A DNA stretch of 64,000 nucleotides. Source: Streptomyces sp. NBC_00224 (GTDB taxonomy: Bacteria > Actinomycetota > Actinomycetes > Streptomycetales > Streptomycetaceae). The notes under the pieces were generated by a model. That model saw only the letters and a list, made by a program, of their open reading frames with translations, made no database searches and had not been told where the DNA came from. The position numbers and the translations under genes are program-made. The DNA is taken from assembly GCF_041435195.1 (NCBI RefSeq), contig NZ_CP108106.1, positions 6,895,001 to 6,959,000 of the forward strand, read 5' to 3'. Of the stretch, positions 1-11,612 are shown one piece after another (within the stretch, counting starts at the first letter, position 1; every line of letters begins with the position of its first letter).

Positions 1-2417
<2,417 letters not shown>

Positions 2418-2491
2418 GTTGCTCGCGTCCACTGTGTTAGTTCTGAAATAACGAACAGCTGTGTCTACACCAGCATCGTTAATTTCATAGT

Positions 2492-2610
2492 GTTTCGGTG
2501 GTCATAGCGTTAGGGAAACGCCCGGTTACATTCCGAACCCGGAAGCTAAGCCTTTCAGCGCCGATGGTACTGCAGGGGGGACCCTGTGGGAGAGTAGGAC
2601 GCCGCCGAAC
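2492..2610 (+). rRNA. rrf: 5S ribosomal RNA
   Basis: A 119-nt stretch starts GTTTCGGTGGTCATAGCG and ends GACGCCGCCGAAC. Its two ends pair to form helix I, and it contains the conserved CCGAACCCGGAAGCTAAG loop and the GATGGTACTGCAGGGGGGACC arm of bacterial 5S rRNA. It lies about 75 nt after the 23S end, the normal 23S-5S order of a Streptomyces rRNA operon, and is followed at once by a strong terminator. No tRNA is seen in the spacer. Confidence 0.97.
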
Positions 2611-2620
2611 AAATTTTGAG

Positions 2621-2655
2621 AAAAGCCCCGTACCGGGATCCGGTACGGGGCTTTT
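2621..2655 (+). terminator. rRNA operon intrinsic terminator
   Basis: The perfect 16-bp inverted repeat AAAAGCCCCGTACCGG / CCGGTACGGGGCTTTT has a 3-nt loop and ends in a T run. It starts 11 nt after the 5S gene. This is a classical rho-independent terminator for the rRNA operon; because it is symmetrical it could also stop the VOC gene that is read toward it from the other side. Confidence 0.93.
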
Positions 2656-2696
2656 CTGCGTTTACCGGCGCCATATCAGGCGCCAAATGCCGACGT

Positions 2697-3083
2697 TCAC
2701 GCGGGCTGGAGCAGGTCCCAGCGGTTGCCGTAAAGGTCCTGGAACACCGCGACCGACCCGTACACCTCGTGGCGCGGCTCCTCCAGGAACCGGATGCCGG
2801 CCGCCGTCATCCGGGCGTGGTCGGCCGCGAAGTCCTCGGTGTAGAGGAAGAAGCCGACCCGGCCGCCGGTCTGGGCGCCGACGCTGGCGCGCTCGGCCTC
2901 GTTCTTGGCGCGGGCCAGCAGCAGCGACGCGGTGCCGGTGCCGCGCGGGCGGACCACCACCCAGCGTGAGCCGTCCCCGCGGTCGGTGTCCTCGGCCAGT
3001 TCGAAGCCGAGGGCGTCGGTGTAGAAGGCGATGGCCTCGTCGTAGTCGCGGACGACGAGCGTGATCAGGGCGATATGGGACAT
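2697..3083 (-). CDS. VOC family (glyoxalase/bleomycin resistance fold) protein
   Basis: The 128-residue product has the beta-alpha-beta-beta-beta module of the vicinal oxygen chelate fold. It opens SHIALITLVVRDYDEAIAFY, the usual first strand and helix, and closes VAVFQDLYGNRWDLLQ, the usual metal-site end. The length is typical of a single-subunit VOC protein with two modules. The substrate cannot be told: relatives act in methylglyoxal removal, drug binding or dioxygenation. It is convergent with the rRNA operon terminator and divergent from the kinase gene at 3143, with about 60 nt between starts. Confidence 0.85.
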   Translation of the reverse strand: MSHIALITLVVRDYDEAIAFYTDALGFELAEDTDRGDGSRWVVVRPRGTGTASLLLARAKNEAERASVGAQTGGRVGFFLYTEDFAADHARMTAAGIRFLEEPRHEVYGSVAVFQDLYGNRWDLLQPA

Positions 3084-3142
3084 GGCACGAGGTTATACGT
3101 ATGACTGCCAGGGTGCCAAGCCGCCACGGGAGAATGCCCGGC

Positions 3143-3790
3143 ATGGAGATCGCTGCGGAGAGCGCTGTGCTGAATCGTCTCGTCGAGCGTGCCCGGCTGC
3201 TCGCCGTTCCCGGTCGCCGGCGCGTGCTCGGCATCGCCGGGGCGCCCGGCGCCGGGAAGTCCACGCTGGCCGGGCGGCTGGTGGAGCGGCTCGGCGGGAA
3301 CGCCGTGCTCGTCCCGATGGACGGCTTCCACCTCGCCCAGGCCGAACTCGTCCGCCTCGGACGTGCTGACCGCAAGGGCGCCCCGGACACCTTCGACGCC
3401 GCCGGATACGCCGCGCTGCTCACCCGGCTGCGGACACCCGAGCCCGGCACCGTGGTGTACGCGCCGGCCTTCGACCGCTCGATCGAGGAGCCGGTCGCCG
3501 GGAGCATCCCGGTCGATCCCGCCGTCCCGCTCGTCGTCACCGAGGGGAACTACCTCCTGCACGATCAGGACGGCTGGGCACCGGTCAGGTCGCTGCTCGA
3601 CGAGGTCTGGTTCCTGGAGATCGACGGCGGGGAGCGGGTGCGCAGGCTCGTCGAGCGGCACGTGCGGTACGGGAAGGCCCGCCCGTACGCGGAACGGTGG
3701 GTCAGGGAGTCCGACGAGGCCAACGCGCGCGTGGTGGCAGGTGGCCGGGACCGTGCGGATCTTGTCGTCAGTCAGATGGAGCCTGGGTAG
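3143..3790 (+). CDS. Nucleoside/nucleotide kinase family P-loop protein
   Basis: This 215-residue protein belongs to the uridine kinase/phosphoribulokinase-like P-loop family. The Walker A motif GAPGAGKS lies at residues 33-40. It is followed by VLVPMDGFHLAQAEL, the substrate-binding region typical of the PanK/uridine kinase group, and VVTEGNYLL, the Walker B-like strand found in these kinases. The ATG at 3143 is chosen because GGGAG sits about 10 nt upstream; in-frame starts further upstream (3101, 3134) lack a well-spaced site. It probably phosphorylates a small metabolite such as a nucleoside, sugar or pantothenate-like compound; the substrate is not identified. Confidence 0.8.
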   Translation: MEIAAESAVLNRLVERARLLAVPGRRRVLGIAGAPGAGKSTLAGRLVERLGGNAVLVPMDGFHLAQAELVRLGRADRKGAPDTFDAAGYAALLTRLRTPEPGTVVYAPAFDRSIEEPVAGSIPVDPAVPLVVTEGNYLLHDQDGWAPVRSLLDEVWFLEIDGGERVRRLVERHVRYGKARPYAERWVRESDEANARVVAGGRDRADLVVSQMEPG

Positions 3791-3873
3791 GCTCGGCCTT
3801 CACCGGGCGTGGGAACGGCGTAGGGATCTACCGCGGGGCTACCGTGTGACCCGTGTGACGGAAGGCAGCTGAC

Positions 3874-4833
3874 GTGGGGATATTCCGACGGGGGCCGAAG
3901 CGGGACCGGAGCGATGTGCCCCGGGACGCGGAGTTCGGCTATTTCTCGGCCGACGAGGGCTCGCGGTTCCGTGCCCAGGTGCGCGAGGCGTTCGCCGAGC
4001 AGGGCCTGGAGGTGACCCTCTACGCGGACTCCGTGAAGGACAGCGCCGGCCGCCGGTTCGGCCTCGCGAACCTCGCGGCGGTCTGTCACAACGACCGCCG
4101 TGGGCCCCGTGTGTGGCCGGAACTGGTTCGCCGTCACGTCGGAATGGTGCTGCGCACCATGGACGGCCCCTCCGCCCTCGACACCCTGCCGCCCGAGCAG
4201 ATCCGCGCCCAGCTCTACCCCCGGGTGATCAGCGAGGCGGGGCTCGACCCGCAGACCTTCAGCTACGCGCGCGGTGTCGCACCGGGCCTGTACGAGATCC
4301 TCGCCCTGGATCTGCCGGAGAGCGTCATGATGCTCACCGACGAGGCGCTGGAACCCCTCGGCCACCTTCCCGACCTGCGCGCCCAGGCCCTGCGCAACCT
4401 CAAGCAGCTGCCCGTCGAGTCGCACGAGAGCGTCAAGGGCGAGGACGGCATGCGGTTCGAAGTGGTCGTCGGGGACTCTTTCTACACGGCCAGCCGGGTG
4501 CTCGCCCTGGATGCCCTGGCCCCGCAGCTCACCGGGCGCGAGCTGACGAAGGACGGCGCTCTGGTCGCCATGCCGTTCCGGCACCAGCTGGCGTTCCATG
4601 TGATCCGCGACTCCGGCATGATCCCGGCGCTCAATGCCATGGCGTCCTTCGCCGCGGCCGGCTTCGAGGACACGCCGGGTGCGATCAGCCCGTTCGTCTA
4701 CTGGTGGCGCGACGGCACGCTCACGCAGCTCAGCGATCGCGAGGACGAGGGCGACGGCCTGCGGATCGTCGTCGGCGACGATTTCCAGGAGCTCCTCGAA
4801 CGGCTGGTGGGCGACAGCCAGGAGGGAGCCTGA
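3874..4833 (+). CDS. YtpQ/DUF1444-like protein of unknown function
   Basis: A 319-residue protein starts at GTG with GGAAGG well placed upstream. There are no membrane segments or signal peptide. Its order of elements resembles the DUF1444 (Bacillus YtpQ) family: an LYPRVI segment, then YEILALDLPESVMMLTDEAL, the NLKQLP strand-helix, and a C-terminal half with FYTASRVLAL and VAMPFRHQL. That assignment is by eye and tentative. It stands alone between the kinase and the M24 peptidase on the same strand, with gaps of 83 and 88 nt, so it may be its own transcription unit. No enzymatic motif was seen. Confidence 0.55.
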   Translation: MGIFRRGPKRDRSDVPRDAEFGYFSADEGSRFRAQVREAFAEQGLEVTLYADSVKDSAGRRFGLANLAAVCHNDRRGPRVWPELVRRHVGMVLRTMDGPSALDTLPPEQIRAQLYPRVISEAGLDPQTFSYARGVAPGLYEILALDLPESVMMLTDEALEPLGHLPDLRAQALRNLKQLPVESHESVKGEDGMRFEVVVGDSFYTASRVLALDALAPQLTGRELTKDGALVAMPFRHQLAFHVIRDSGMIPALNAMASFAAAGFEDTPGAISPFVYWWRDGTLTQLSDREDEGDGLRIVVGDDFQELLERLVGDSQEGA

Positions 4834-4921
4834 CGGCCTCCGGGCCGCGGCCCCGTATTTTCGCCGTCCCGTTTCACCGTCCCGATCGCGTGCCCGGCGG
4901 TGTACGGGCAGGATGGGGCGC

Positions 4922-6052
4922 ATGCCTATTACACCTGTTCCCGCGCCCTTCACCGCTGACGACTACCGGGCCAGGATGGCCCGCGCCGCCGAGTCCGCCG
5001 CCGACGCGGGACTCGCCGGTGTCCTCGTCGCGCCCGGACCCGACATGGTCTATCTGACCGGGTATCAGCCGACCGCGATCACCGAGCGGTTGACGATGCT
5101 GGTGCTCGCGGCCGGGCAGGAGCCGGTCCTCGTCGTACCGAAGCTGGAGGCGCCGGACGCGGAGCGCGCCGCCGGGGCCGCCGCTCTCACCCTGCGGGAC
5201 TGGACCGACGGCACCGACCCGTACGCAGTGACCGCGCCCCTGCTGGACGTGGACGGCCGGTTCGGCGTGAGCGACAACGCCTGGGCGATGCATCTGCTCG
5301 GACTGCAGCAGAAGCTCCCCGGAACCTCCTACGCGGCCCTCACAGAGGCGCTGCCGATGCTGCGGGCGGTCAAGGACGCGCACGAGCTGGCGCGCCTGGA
5401 GGCGGCCGGGGCGGCGGCGGACGAGGCGTACGGAGAGATCCTCAAGGTCCGGTTCGCCGGGCGCAAGGAGACGGACGTGGCCGCCGATCTGGCCGCGCTG
5501 CTCCTGGAGTTCGGCCATTCGCAGGTGGACTTCACAGTCGTCGGGTCCGGCCCCAACGGCGCCAACCCGCACCACGAGGCGGGCGAGCGGACCATCGAGC
5601 GCGGCGACATGGTCGTCCTCGACTTCGGCGGCCTCAAGCACGGCTACGGCTCGGACACCACCCGTACCGTCCACGTCGGCGAGCCCGGCGCCGAGGAGCA
5701 GCGCGTCCACGACGTCGTACGGGAGGCCCAGCGGGCCGGGTGCGAGGCCGTGAAGCCCGGGGTGGCCTGCCAGGATGTAGACCGGGCCGCGCGCGCGGTG
5801 ATCGAAGAGGCCGGATACGGCGAGTACTTCATCCACCGCACCGGCCACGGCATCGGCGTCACCACCCATGAGCCGCCCTACATGATCGAGGGGGAGGAGC
5901 AGCCGCTGGTGCCGGGCATGTGCTTCTCCGTGGAGCCGGGGATCTATCTGCCGGGCCGGTTCGGCGTACGGATCGAGGACATTGTGACGGTCACCGAGGA
6001 CGGCGGGCGCAGCTTCAACAACACCGCGCGCGAGATGGCGCTCGTCGACTAG
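4922..6052 (+). CDS. M24 family metallopeptidase (Xaa-Pro peptidase type)
   Basis: The 376-residue product has an N-terminal creatinase-like domain (about 1-150) and a C-terminal pita-bread catalytic domain. All five metal ligands of the dinuclear site are visible: D234 (VVLDFGG), D245 (GYGSDTTRT), H309 (RTGHGIG), E338 (SVEPGIY) and E352 (RIEDIV). Cytosolic proline dipeptidases and Xaa-Pro aminopeptidases of this size cleave peptide bonds involving proline in peptide turnover. The ATG at 4922 is preceded by a GGATGGGG stretch; an ATG three codons upstream is a possible alternative. It is convergent with treZ, 24 nt away. Confidence 0.92.
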   Translation: MPITPVPAPFTADDYRARMARAAESAADAGLAGVLVAPGPDMVYLTGYQPTAITERLTMLVLAAGQEPVLVVPKLEAPDAERAAGAAALTLRDWTDGTDPYAVTAPLLDVDGRFGVSDNAWAMHLLGLQQKLPGTSYAALTEALPMLRAVKDAHELARLEAAGAAADEAYGEILKVRFAGRKETDVAADLAALLLEFGHSQVDFTVVGSGPNGANPHHEAGERTIERGDMVVLDFGGLKHGYGSDTTRTVHVGEPGAEEQRVHDVVREAQRAGCEAVKPGVACQDVDRAARAVIEEAGYGEYFIHRTGHGIGVTTHEPPYMIEGEEQPLVPGMCFSVEPGIYLPGRFGVRIEDIVTVTEDGGRSFNNTAREMALVD

Positions 6053-6076
6053 TCGACGAACCGGTGAGTCGGCCGG

Positions 6077-7828
6077 TCAGGTGCTCGGCGGGCCGAGGAT
6101 CGCGCACGACTCGGGTGGCAGCCGGAACTCGCCGTCCGGGCGCGGTGGTTGTACCGGCTCCCAGGCGGCCAGTACCTGGCAGTTGTTGCGGCCCAGCGGG
6201 ATCAGCGCGGGCTCCTTGCCGAGGTTGACCACGGTTCTGAGGTCGCCGCGCCGGAACGTGAGCCAGCGCGCCTCCTCGTCGTGGACGACCTTGACCGCGG
6301 CGATGTCCGGGTCGGTGAGGTCGGGCCGGGTGCGGCGCAGCGCGATCAGCAGGCGGTACCAGGCGAGTACGCGCGCGTGGTGCTCCCTTCCCGGCTCGTC
6401 CCAGTCCAGACAGGAGCGCGCCCGGGTGGCGGGGTCCTGCGGGTCGGGGATGTCCTCCTCGGCCCAGCCGTGCGCCGCGAACTCCCGCCGTCTGCCCGCC
6501 CGTACGGCCTCGGCGAGTTCGGGATCGGGGTGGTCGGTGAAGTACTGCCACGGCGTGCGGGCGCCCCACTCCTCGCCCATGAAGAGCATCGGCGTGTACG
6601 GGCCGGTCAGCACCAGCGCGGCGGCGCAGGCGGTCAGGCCGGGGGAGAGCGTCGCGGAGAGGCGGTCTCCCAGCGCCCTGTTGCCGATCTGGTCATGGGT
6701 CTGGGCGTAGCCCAGGAACCGGTGTGCGGGAGTCCTCGTGCGGTCGACGCGCCGTCCGTGGACGCGACCGCGGAAGGTCGAATAGGTGCCGTCGTGGAAG
6801 AAGACCCGGGTGAGGGTCTTGGCCAGGGCGGCGAGCGGGGCGCGCGCGAAGTCGGCGTAGTAGCCCTGGGACTCGCCGGTCAGCGCGGTGTGCAGGGCGT
6901 GGTGGAAGTCGTCGTTCCACTGGGCGTGCAGCCCGAGGCCGTTCTGCGCGCGCGGGGCGGTGGTGCGCGGGTCGCACCGGTCGGACTCGGCGACCAGGAA
7001 GAGCGGGCGGCCCAGCTGTACGGAGAGCACGTCGACGGCGGTGGAGAGCTCTTCGAGGAACGGCAACGCGCGCGTGTCGAACAGTGCGTGCACGGCGTCC
7101 AGGCGCAGCCCGTCGAGCCGGTAGTCGCGCAGCCAGGCGAGCGCGCTCTCCAGGAGGTACGCGCGCACCTCGTCCGACCCGGGGGCGTCCAGGTTGACGG
7201 CGGCGCCCCACGGCGTGTGGTGGGTGTCGGTGAAGTACGGGCCGAAGGCGGGGAGGATGTTGCCGGAGGGGCCGAGGTGGTTGTGGACGACGTCGAGGAC
7301 GACTCCGAGGCCGTGGGCGTGCGCCGCGTCGACAAATCGTTTCAGCCCTTCGGGGCCGCCGTACGGCTCGTGCACGGCCCACGGTGCCACGCCGTCGTAC
7401 CCCCAGCCGTGCCGCCCCGGGAACGGGCACACCGGCATCAGCTCGACATGCGTCACCCCCAGTTCCGCCAAATGGGCGAGGCGGGCGGCCGCGGCGTCGA
7501 AGGTGCCCGCTTCGGTGTAGGTGCCGATGTGCAGCTCGTAGAGGACCGCGCCGGACAGCCTGCGGCCTTCCCAGGGGTGCTGCCAGGGGTGGTCCTCGTG
7601 GACGACGACGGCGCTGAGGCCGTCGGGCCCGTCCGGCTGGCGGCGGGAGCGCGGGTCCGGCAGCGGGCGGCCCCCGTCCACGACGTACCCGTAGCGGTCG
7701 CCGTCCCGGGCCCCGGCCTCGGTCAGCCACCATCCGGTCCGCACCGGGTGCGGCTCCATGTCGTGGGTCGTGCCCTCCAGCTGGAGGGCGACCCGGTCCG
7801 CCCGCGGCGCCCACACCTCGAACAACAT
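6077..7828 (-). CDS. treZ: Malto-oligosyltrehalose trehalohydrolase
   Basis: A 583-residue GH13 enzyme that releases trehalose from maltooligosyl-trehalose (EC 3.2.1.141), the second step of the TreY-TreZ route. It has the short N-terminal E-set domain and a (beta/alpha)8 barrel with LDVVHNHLGP, the nucleophile region LRLDAVHA (about D244), VAESDRCDP (about E281) and QTHDQIGNRALGD. The C-terminal MLFMGEEWGARTPWQYFTDH segment is characteristic of TreZ. The ATG at 7828 follows GGGAGG at good spacing, so the 18 extra upstream codons are not used. Its partners treY and glgX lie 7-11 kb away on the same strand. It is divergent from the GH1 gene. Confidence 0.95.
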   Translation of the reverse strand: MLFEVWAPRADRVALQLEGTTHDMEPHPVRTGWWLTEAGARDGDRYGYVVDGGRPLPDPRSRRQPDGPDGLSAVVVHEDHPWQHPWEGRRLSGAVLYELHIGTYTEAGTFDAAAARLAHLAELGVTHVELMPVCPFPGRHGWGYDGVAPWAVHEPYGGPEGLKRFVDAAHAHGLGVVLDVVHNHLGPSGNILPAFGPYFTDTHHTPWGAAVNLDAPGSDEVRAYLLESALAWLRDYRLDGLRLDAVHALFDTRALPFLEELSTAVDVLSVQLGRPLFLVAESDRCDPRTTAPRAQNGLGLHAQWNDDFHHALHTALTGESQGYYADFARAPLAALAKTLTRVFFHDGTYSTFRGRVHGRRVDRTRTPAHRFLGYAQTHDQIGNRALGDRLSATLSPGLTACAAALVLTGPYTPMLFMGEEWGARTPWQYFTDHPDPELAEAVRAGRRREFAAHGWAEEDIPDPQDPATRARSCLDWDEPGREHHARVLAWYRLLIALRRTRPDLTDPDIAAVKVVHDEEARWLTFRRGDLRTVVNLGKEPALIPLGRNNCQVLAAWEPVQPPRPDGEFRLPPESCAILGPPST

Positions 7829-7945
7829 TCTTGATACCTCCCGTTGCCCGCGTACCGTCAAACCGTGCAAGCGGGCATCCATCGTCCGCGGAAGGCGGGA
7901 TCAAGGTCTGGAGGTTGTGGTTACTCGCCATTAAGGTCCGGATCC

Positions 7946-9295
7946 ATGACCCTGCCGCCGTTCCCGCACGGCTTCCTCTGGGGAGCCTCCGCCTCAGCCT
8001 TCCAGACCGAGGGGGCCGCCGCAGCCGAGGGCAAGGGCCCCTCCGGCTGGGACGCCTTCGCCGCCGAGCCCGGCCGTATCAAGGACGGCGCCGACGCCGC
8101 CCGTGGCACCGGCTTCCACGAGCGCTACCGCGAGGACGTCGCCCTGCTCGCCGGGCTCGGCGCCGGAGCCTTCCGGTTCTCCGTCAGCTGGCCGCGCGTC
8201 GTCCCGGGCGGCAGCGGCCCGGTCAACACGGCGGGGCTCGACTTCTACGACCGGCTCGTCGACGAGCTGTGCGCCCACGGCATCACCCCGGCGCCGACCC
8301 TCTACCACTGGGACACGCCGCTGGAGCTGGAGGAGGCGGGCGGCTGGCTCCAGCGTGACACCGCCTACCGGTTCGCCGACTACGCGCGCGTAGTGGCCGA
8401 AAGGCTCGCCGACCGCGTCCCCATGTGGATCACCGTCAACGAGCCGGCCGAGGTGACGCTGCTCGGCTATGCGCTCGGTGAGCACGCCCCCGGCAAGAAG
8501 CTCCTCTTCGACGCCCTTCCGGCCGCCCACCACCAGCTCCTCGCCCACGGCCTGGCCGTCGGGGCGCTGCGCGCGGCGGGCGCCCGGAACATCGGCCTGG
8601 CGGTCTCGCACACTCCCGTGTGGCCCGCGGGCGAGAGCGAGGAGGACCGTTTCGGCGCGGACCTCTACGACACCATCGGCAACTGGCTGTTCGCGGACCC
8701 CGTCCTCACCGGCCGCTACCCCGACGAGAACTTCGCCGCGCTGATGCCGGGCCCGGTCGCGGACGACCTCGCCGTCATCTCGGCCCCGCTCGACTGGTAC
8801 GGGGTGAACTACTACAACCCCACGCGCGTGGGCGCGCCCGCACCCGAGGCCGTCGAGTCCTTCGCCGGGTTCGAGATGCCCGCCGAACTGCCCTTCGGCA
8901 TCCGGGAGATCGAGGGGTACGAGACCACCGCGTTCGGCTGGCCGGTCGTCCCGGACGGCCTGCGCGAGATGCTCGTCCAGCTGAAGGCGCGCTACGGCGA
9001 CCGCCTGCCGCCGGTGTACATCACCGAGAACGGCTGCTCCTACGACGGCATCGAGGACGCCGGTCGCATCCGCTACCTGGACGGGCATCTGCGCGCCCTG
9101 CACCGAGCCATGGCCGAAGGCGTGGATGTGCGCGGCTACTTCGTGTGGTCCCTCACCGACAACATCGAGTGGATCGAGGGCGCCGCACAGCGCTTCGGCC
9201 TGGTCCACGTCGACTACCGGACGCTGCGGCGCACCCCGAAGGACTCCTACCGGTGGTACCGGGACGTGATCCGGGCCCAGCGCGCCGTCGGCTGA
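7946..9295 (+). CDS. GH1 family beta-glucosidase
   Basis: A 449-residue glycoside hydrolase family 1 protein that opens with the family's FLWGASASAFQTEGA. The acid/base glutamate is E166 in TVNEP and the nucleophile is E361 in ITENG. WSLTDNIEW and the C-terminal PKDSYRWYRDVI are also typical. There is no signal peptide, so it should act in the cytosol on imported cellobiose, other beta-glucosides or beta-galactosides. The ATG at 7946 is chosen because the family's first strand starts eight residues later; upstream in-frame codons have no family similarity. It is divergent from treZ and has no adjacent sugar importer, unlike many Streptomyces bgl genes. Confidence 0.93.
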   Translation: MTLPPFPHGFLWGASASAFQTEGAAAAEGKGPSGWDAFAAEPGRIKDGADAARGTGFHERYREDVALLAGLGAGAFRFSVSWPRVVPGGSGPVNTAGLDFYDRLVDELCAHGITPAPTLYHWDTPLELEEAGGWLQRDTAYRFADYARVVAERLADRVPMWITVNEPAEVTLLGYALGEHAPGKKLLFDALPAAHHQLLAHGLAVGALRAAGARNIGLAVSHTPVWPAGESEEDRFGADLYDTIGNWLFADPVLTGRYPDENFAALMPGPVADDLAVISAPLDWYGVNYYNPTRVGAPAPEAVESFAGFEMPAELPFGIREIEGYETTAFGWPVVPDGLREMLVQLKARYGDRLPPVYITENGCSYDGIEDAGRIRYLDGHLRALHRAMAEGVDVRGYFVWSLTDNIEWIEGAAQRFGLVHVDYRTLRRTPKDSYRWYRDVIRAQRAVG

Positions 9296-9310
9296 GCCCG
9301 AAGAGACGTT

Positions 9311-10273
9311 TCAGCTGTCGCTCGGCCAGACCATGTTGATCGCGCGCTCGAAGGTCACGTACCCCGCGCGCGTGAAGGCGTTCGCCATCGGCACGTTGGC
9401 GAGGTCCGTCGAGGCGCGGATGCGCGGGACGTCCTGGGCGGCCAGGATGCGTGTGCCCTCGGCCAGGATGTCGTCGATGTAGCCGTGGCCGCGGTGGGCG
9501 GGCAGCACGCCGACGTACGCGATGATCGGGTGGTAGTTGTTGCGGGCGGGGATGACAAAGCCCACCGGGCCGCCACCGTCGGGGAGTTCGGCGATCTGCC
9601 ACCACTCGCGGGGCGTCTTGAAGGTGTCGAACTCCTCCTCGTACATCAGCTCCGCCGACGCGCGCGGCGTCATCGTCAGCATCTCCGTACGGCTGTGCTC
9701 GTCGAGCGTGCCCTCCAGGACCAGCGTCATCAGCGAGAGCAGCTCCTCGCGGTCGGTCGCCGGGCGGAACACGAGCCGCGTGGACGCGGCGGGAACCGGA
9801 GTTCCCGGACGCCACTCCAGGCGCAACCGCTCGACCAGGAGCTGTGCACCGGTCTCGGCCAGGATGTTCATCCGGGTGTCGACGACCTCGCGCGCGTGGG
9901 GGTCCTCGCGCCAGTCGCCGGGCGCGTAGCGGCCGTACTCCGGGCGGGCGGCGCCGGCCGGGATCACCGCGGCCGTCGCGGTCTCCAGGAGCTTCAGTCC
10001 GACGGCATGGCGTTCGGCGGGCGGCAGCGAGTCGTCGACGTCGAAGAAGTCGAGGCTCAGCGGGACTTCGTGGTCCGGCGGCGTCCACCAGGAGAGGCGG
10101 GCCAGCACCCGGTCCCCGCGCAGTGCCACCCACATCCATGCGGGCAGACGGCGGCCGGTGGCCAGATCGTCCTCGACTTCATGGTCGAGTACGTAGGAGA
10201 GCTGCTGGAAGAGCCCGAGTTCCTCGGGCCCGGCGAGCGGACGGAAGGTGATGTCCGACGCGGATGTCGTCAA
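9311..10273 (-). CDS. Tandem GNAT-fold N-acetyltransferase
   Basis: A 320-residue protein with two GNAT-like halves. The first covers about residues 5-150. The second, about 160-320, ends in the acetyl-CoA-binding part: PAHRGHGYIDDIL followed by ASTDLANVPMANAFTRAGY. The start is a TTG at 10273, preceded by GAGGGGA, and the next in-frame upstream region runs through the promoter zone of the divergent FHA gene. Two-domain GNATs of this size occur widely in actinomycetes; the acetyl acceptor is unknown. It is convergent with the GH1 gene, 15 nt away. Confidence 0.8.
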   Translation of the reverse strand: MTTSASDITFRPLAGPEELGLFQQLSYVLDHEVEDDLATGRRLPAWMWVALRGDRVLARLSWWTPPDHEVPLSLDFFDVDDSLPPAERHAVGLKLLETATAAVIPAGAARPEYGRYAPGDWREDPHAREVVDTRMNILAETGAQLLVERLRLEWRPGTPVPAASTRLVFRPATDREELLSLMTLVLEGTLDEHSRTEMLTMTPRASAELMYEEEFDTFKTPREWWQIAELPDGGGPVGFVIPARNNYHPIIAYVGVLPAHRGHGYIDDILAEGTRILAAQDVPRIRASTDLANVPMANAFTRAGYVTFERAINMVWPSDS

Positions 10274-10436
10274 GGGGTTCCCCTCATGGGCTGTACAGGG
10301 TCGCCAGACCCTAACAATCGCGCGCGGCCGCTCAGCAAGGGGTTTTCCGCGCAGGTCAGAGGGGGCGGAGCGGAGAACCGGGGCAAAGTCCGGCCCTGCT
10401 GGACACGCCGAGGCCGTCGGCCCGACAATCTCTGTT

Positions 10437-10991
10437 GTGACGTCGTCCTTCCAGTTCTCCACGTATCCCGCTCCCGCCCGGCTGTCGGACGACGAGCGCG
10501 ACCGTGTGCTCGACGTGCTCAGAGAGGGCGCCGCGCAGGGAAAGCTGTCCCACGACACGTTCATGCGCCGGATGGAACTTGCCCTGTCCGCACGCCGTTC
10601 CGACGAACTGGCCGCGCTCACCGCCGACCTGGACACACAGGGCCGCTGGTCGCGGGCGCTGTACGGGGCGGTGAGCCGGGTGTCCGGGTTCAGCGTGGCG
10701 ATGCGCCGGGCGTGGCAGTCCGAGCGGCTGCCGAAGCTGCTGTTCCCCGTGCCCGGCCCCTACCCGCTGCGGATCGGCCGCGATCCGCACAACGGGTTGC
10801 GGCTCAGCCACGAGACGGTCTCCCGGGTGCACGCCGAGCTGAGCCACCAGTCCGGCGTGTGGGTGCTGCGCGACCTCGGCTCCACGAACGGAACGAGCGT
10901 CAACGGGCGCCGGGTGACCGGGGCGGTGGTCGTCAACGACGGCGACCAGGTGAGCTTCGGGCGGATGAGCTTCCGGCTCGCGACGCACTGA
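10437..10991 (+). CDS. DUF1707 and FHA domain protein
   Basis: A 184-residue soluble protein. Residues about 12-64 form a DUF1707/SHOCT-like helical region (LSDDERDRVLDVLREGAAQG), common at the start of actinomycete regulatory and membrane proteins. Residues about 105-180 are a forkhead-associated domain with GRDPHNGLRL, SRVHAEL and STNGTSVNG, the phosphothreonine-binding signature. It should dock onto a Ser/Thr-kinase substrate, though no canonical kinase is adjacent. The start is GTG at 10437; the region upstream overlaps the promoter zone of the divergent GNAT gene. The GNAT gene at 11109 follows on the same strand after 117 nt. Confidence 0.85.
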   Translation: MTSSFQFSTYPAPARLSDDERDRVLDVLREGAAQGKLSHDTFMRRMELALSARRSDELAALTADLDTQGRWSRALYGAVSRVSGFSVAMRRAWQSERLPKLLFPVPGPYPLRIGRDPHNGLRLSHETVSRVHAELSHQSGVWVLRDLGSTNGTSVNGRRVTGAVVVNDGDQVSFGRMSFRLATH

Positions 10992-11108
10992 CTCCCAGGG
11001 CACTGACCCACCGGGCAACGCACTCCCATGGCACTGACTCGCACCGCGCTGAACTGGGCGAACGCCCCCGTCGGGGCCGTTGTCAGTGGTGCCCCTCATC
11101 ATGGCGGT

Positions 11109-11597
11109 ATGAACGACGACCAGCGGCCCCGTGTGCGGCACGCCCGCCCCTTGGACCTGCCGCGCCTGGCCGAACTCGCGGCGGAGCACGCGGTGTACGA
11201 GAAGGCCGCGCCGCCCGCGCCCGATCTCGCGGAGCGGCTCGGAGTCCTGCTCTTCGGCCAGGAACGGCCCCGGGTGCGCTGTTTCGTCGCCGAGATACCG
11301 GGCGGCGAGGTCGTGGGATACGCGAGCTGCGCACCCGAGTTCTCCACCTGGCAGGCGCGCGAGTACCTGCACATGGACTGCCTCTACCTCCGCGACGGCC
11401 ACCGGGGCCTCGGCCTGGGCGCCCTGCTGGTCGACGCGGTGGCCGCCGAGGCCAGGGAGCTCGGGATGGACCAGGTGCAGTGGCAGACACCGGTGTGGAA
11501 CGAGGGGGCGCGGCGGTTCTACGACCGGATGGGCGCGACCGGCCGCGAGAAGCTGCGCTACTCGCTTCCCATCGACCGGGACCGGGTCTGCGAGTAG
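11109..11597 (+). CDS. GNAT family N-acetyltransferase (diamine acetyltransferase-like)
   Basis: A 162-residue single-domain GNAT. Motif A is RDGHRGLGLGALLVDAV (acetyl-CoA pyrophosphate loop) and motif B includes WNEGARRFYDRMGA. The segment STWQAREYLHMDCLYL resembles the spermidine/spermine (SSAT-like) subgroup, so a small amine or amino-acid amine is a possible substrate; that is inference. The ATG at 11109 fits the usual start of the fold; the ribosome site is weak. It is convergent with lpdA, 15 nt apart. Confidence 0.82.
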   Translation: MNDDQRPRVRHARPLDLPRLAELAAEHAVYEKAAPPAPDLAERLGVLLFGQERPRVRCFVAEIPGGEVVGYASCAPEFSTWQAREYLHMDCLYLRDGHRGLGLGALLVDAVAAEARELGMDQVQWQTPVWNEGARRFYDRMGATGREKLRYSLPIDRDRVCE

Positions 11598-11612
11598 CTC
11601 CGCCTACGGCCG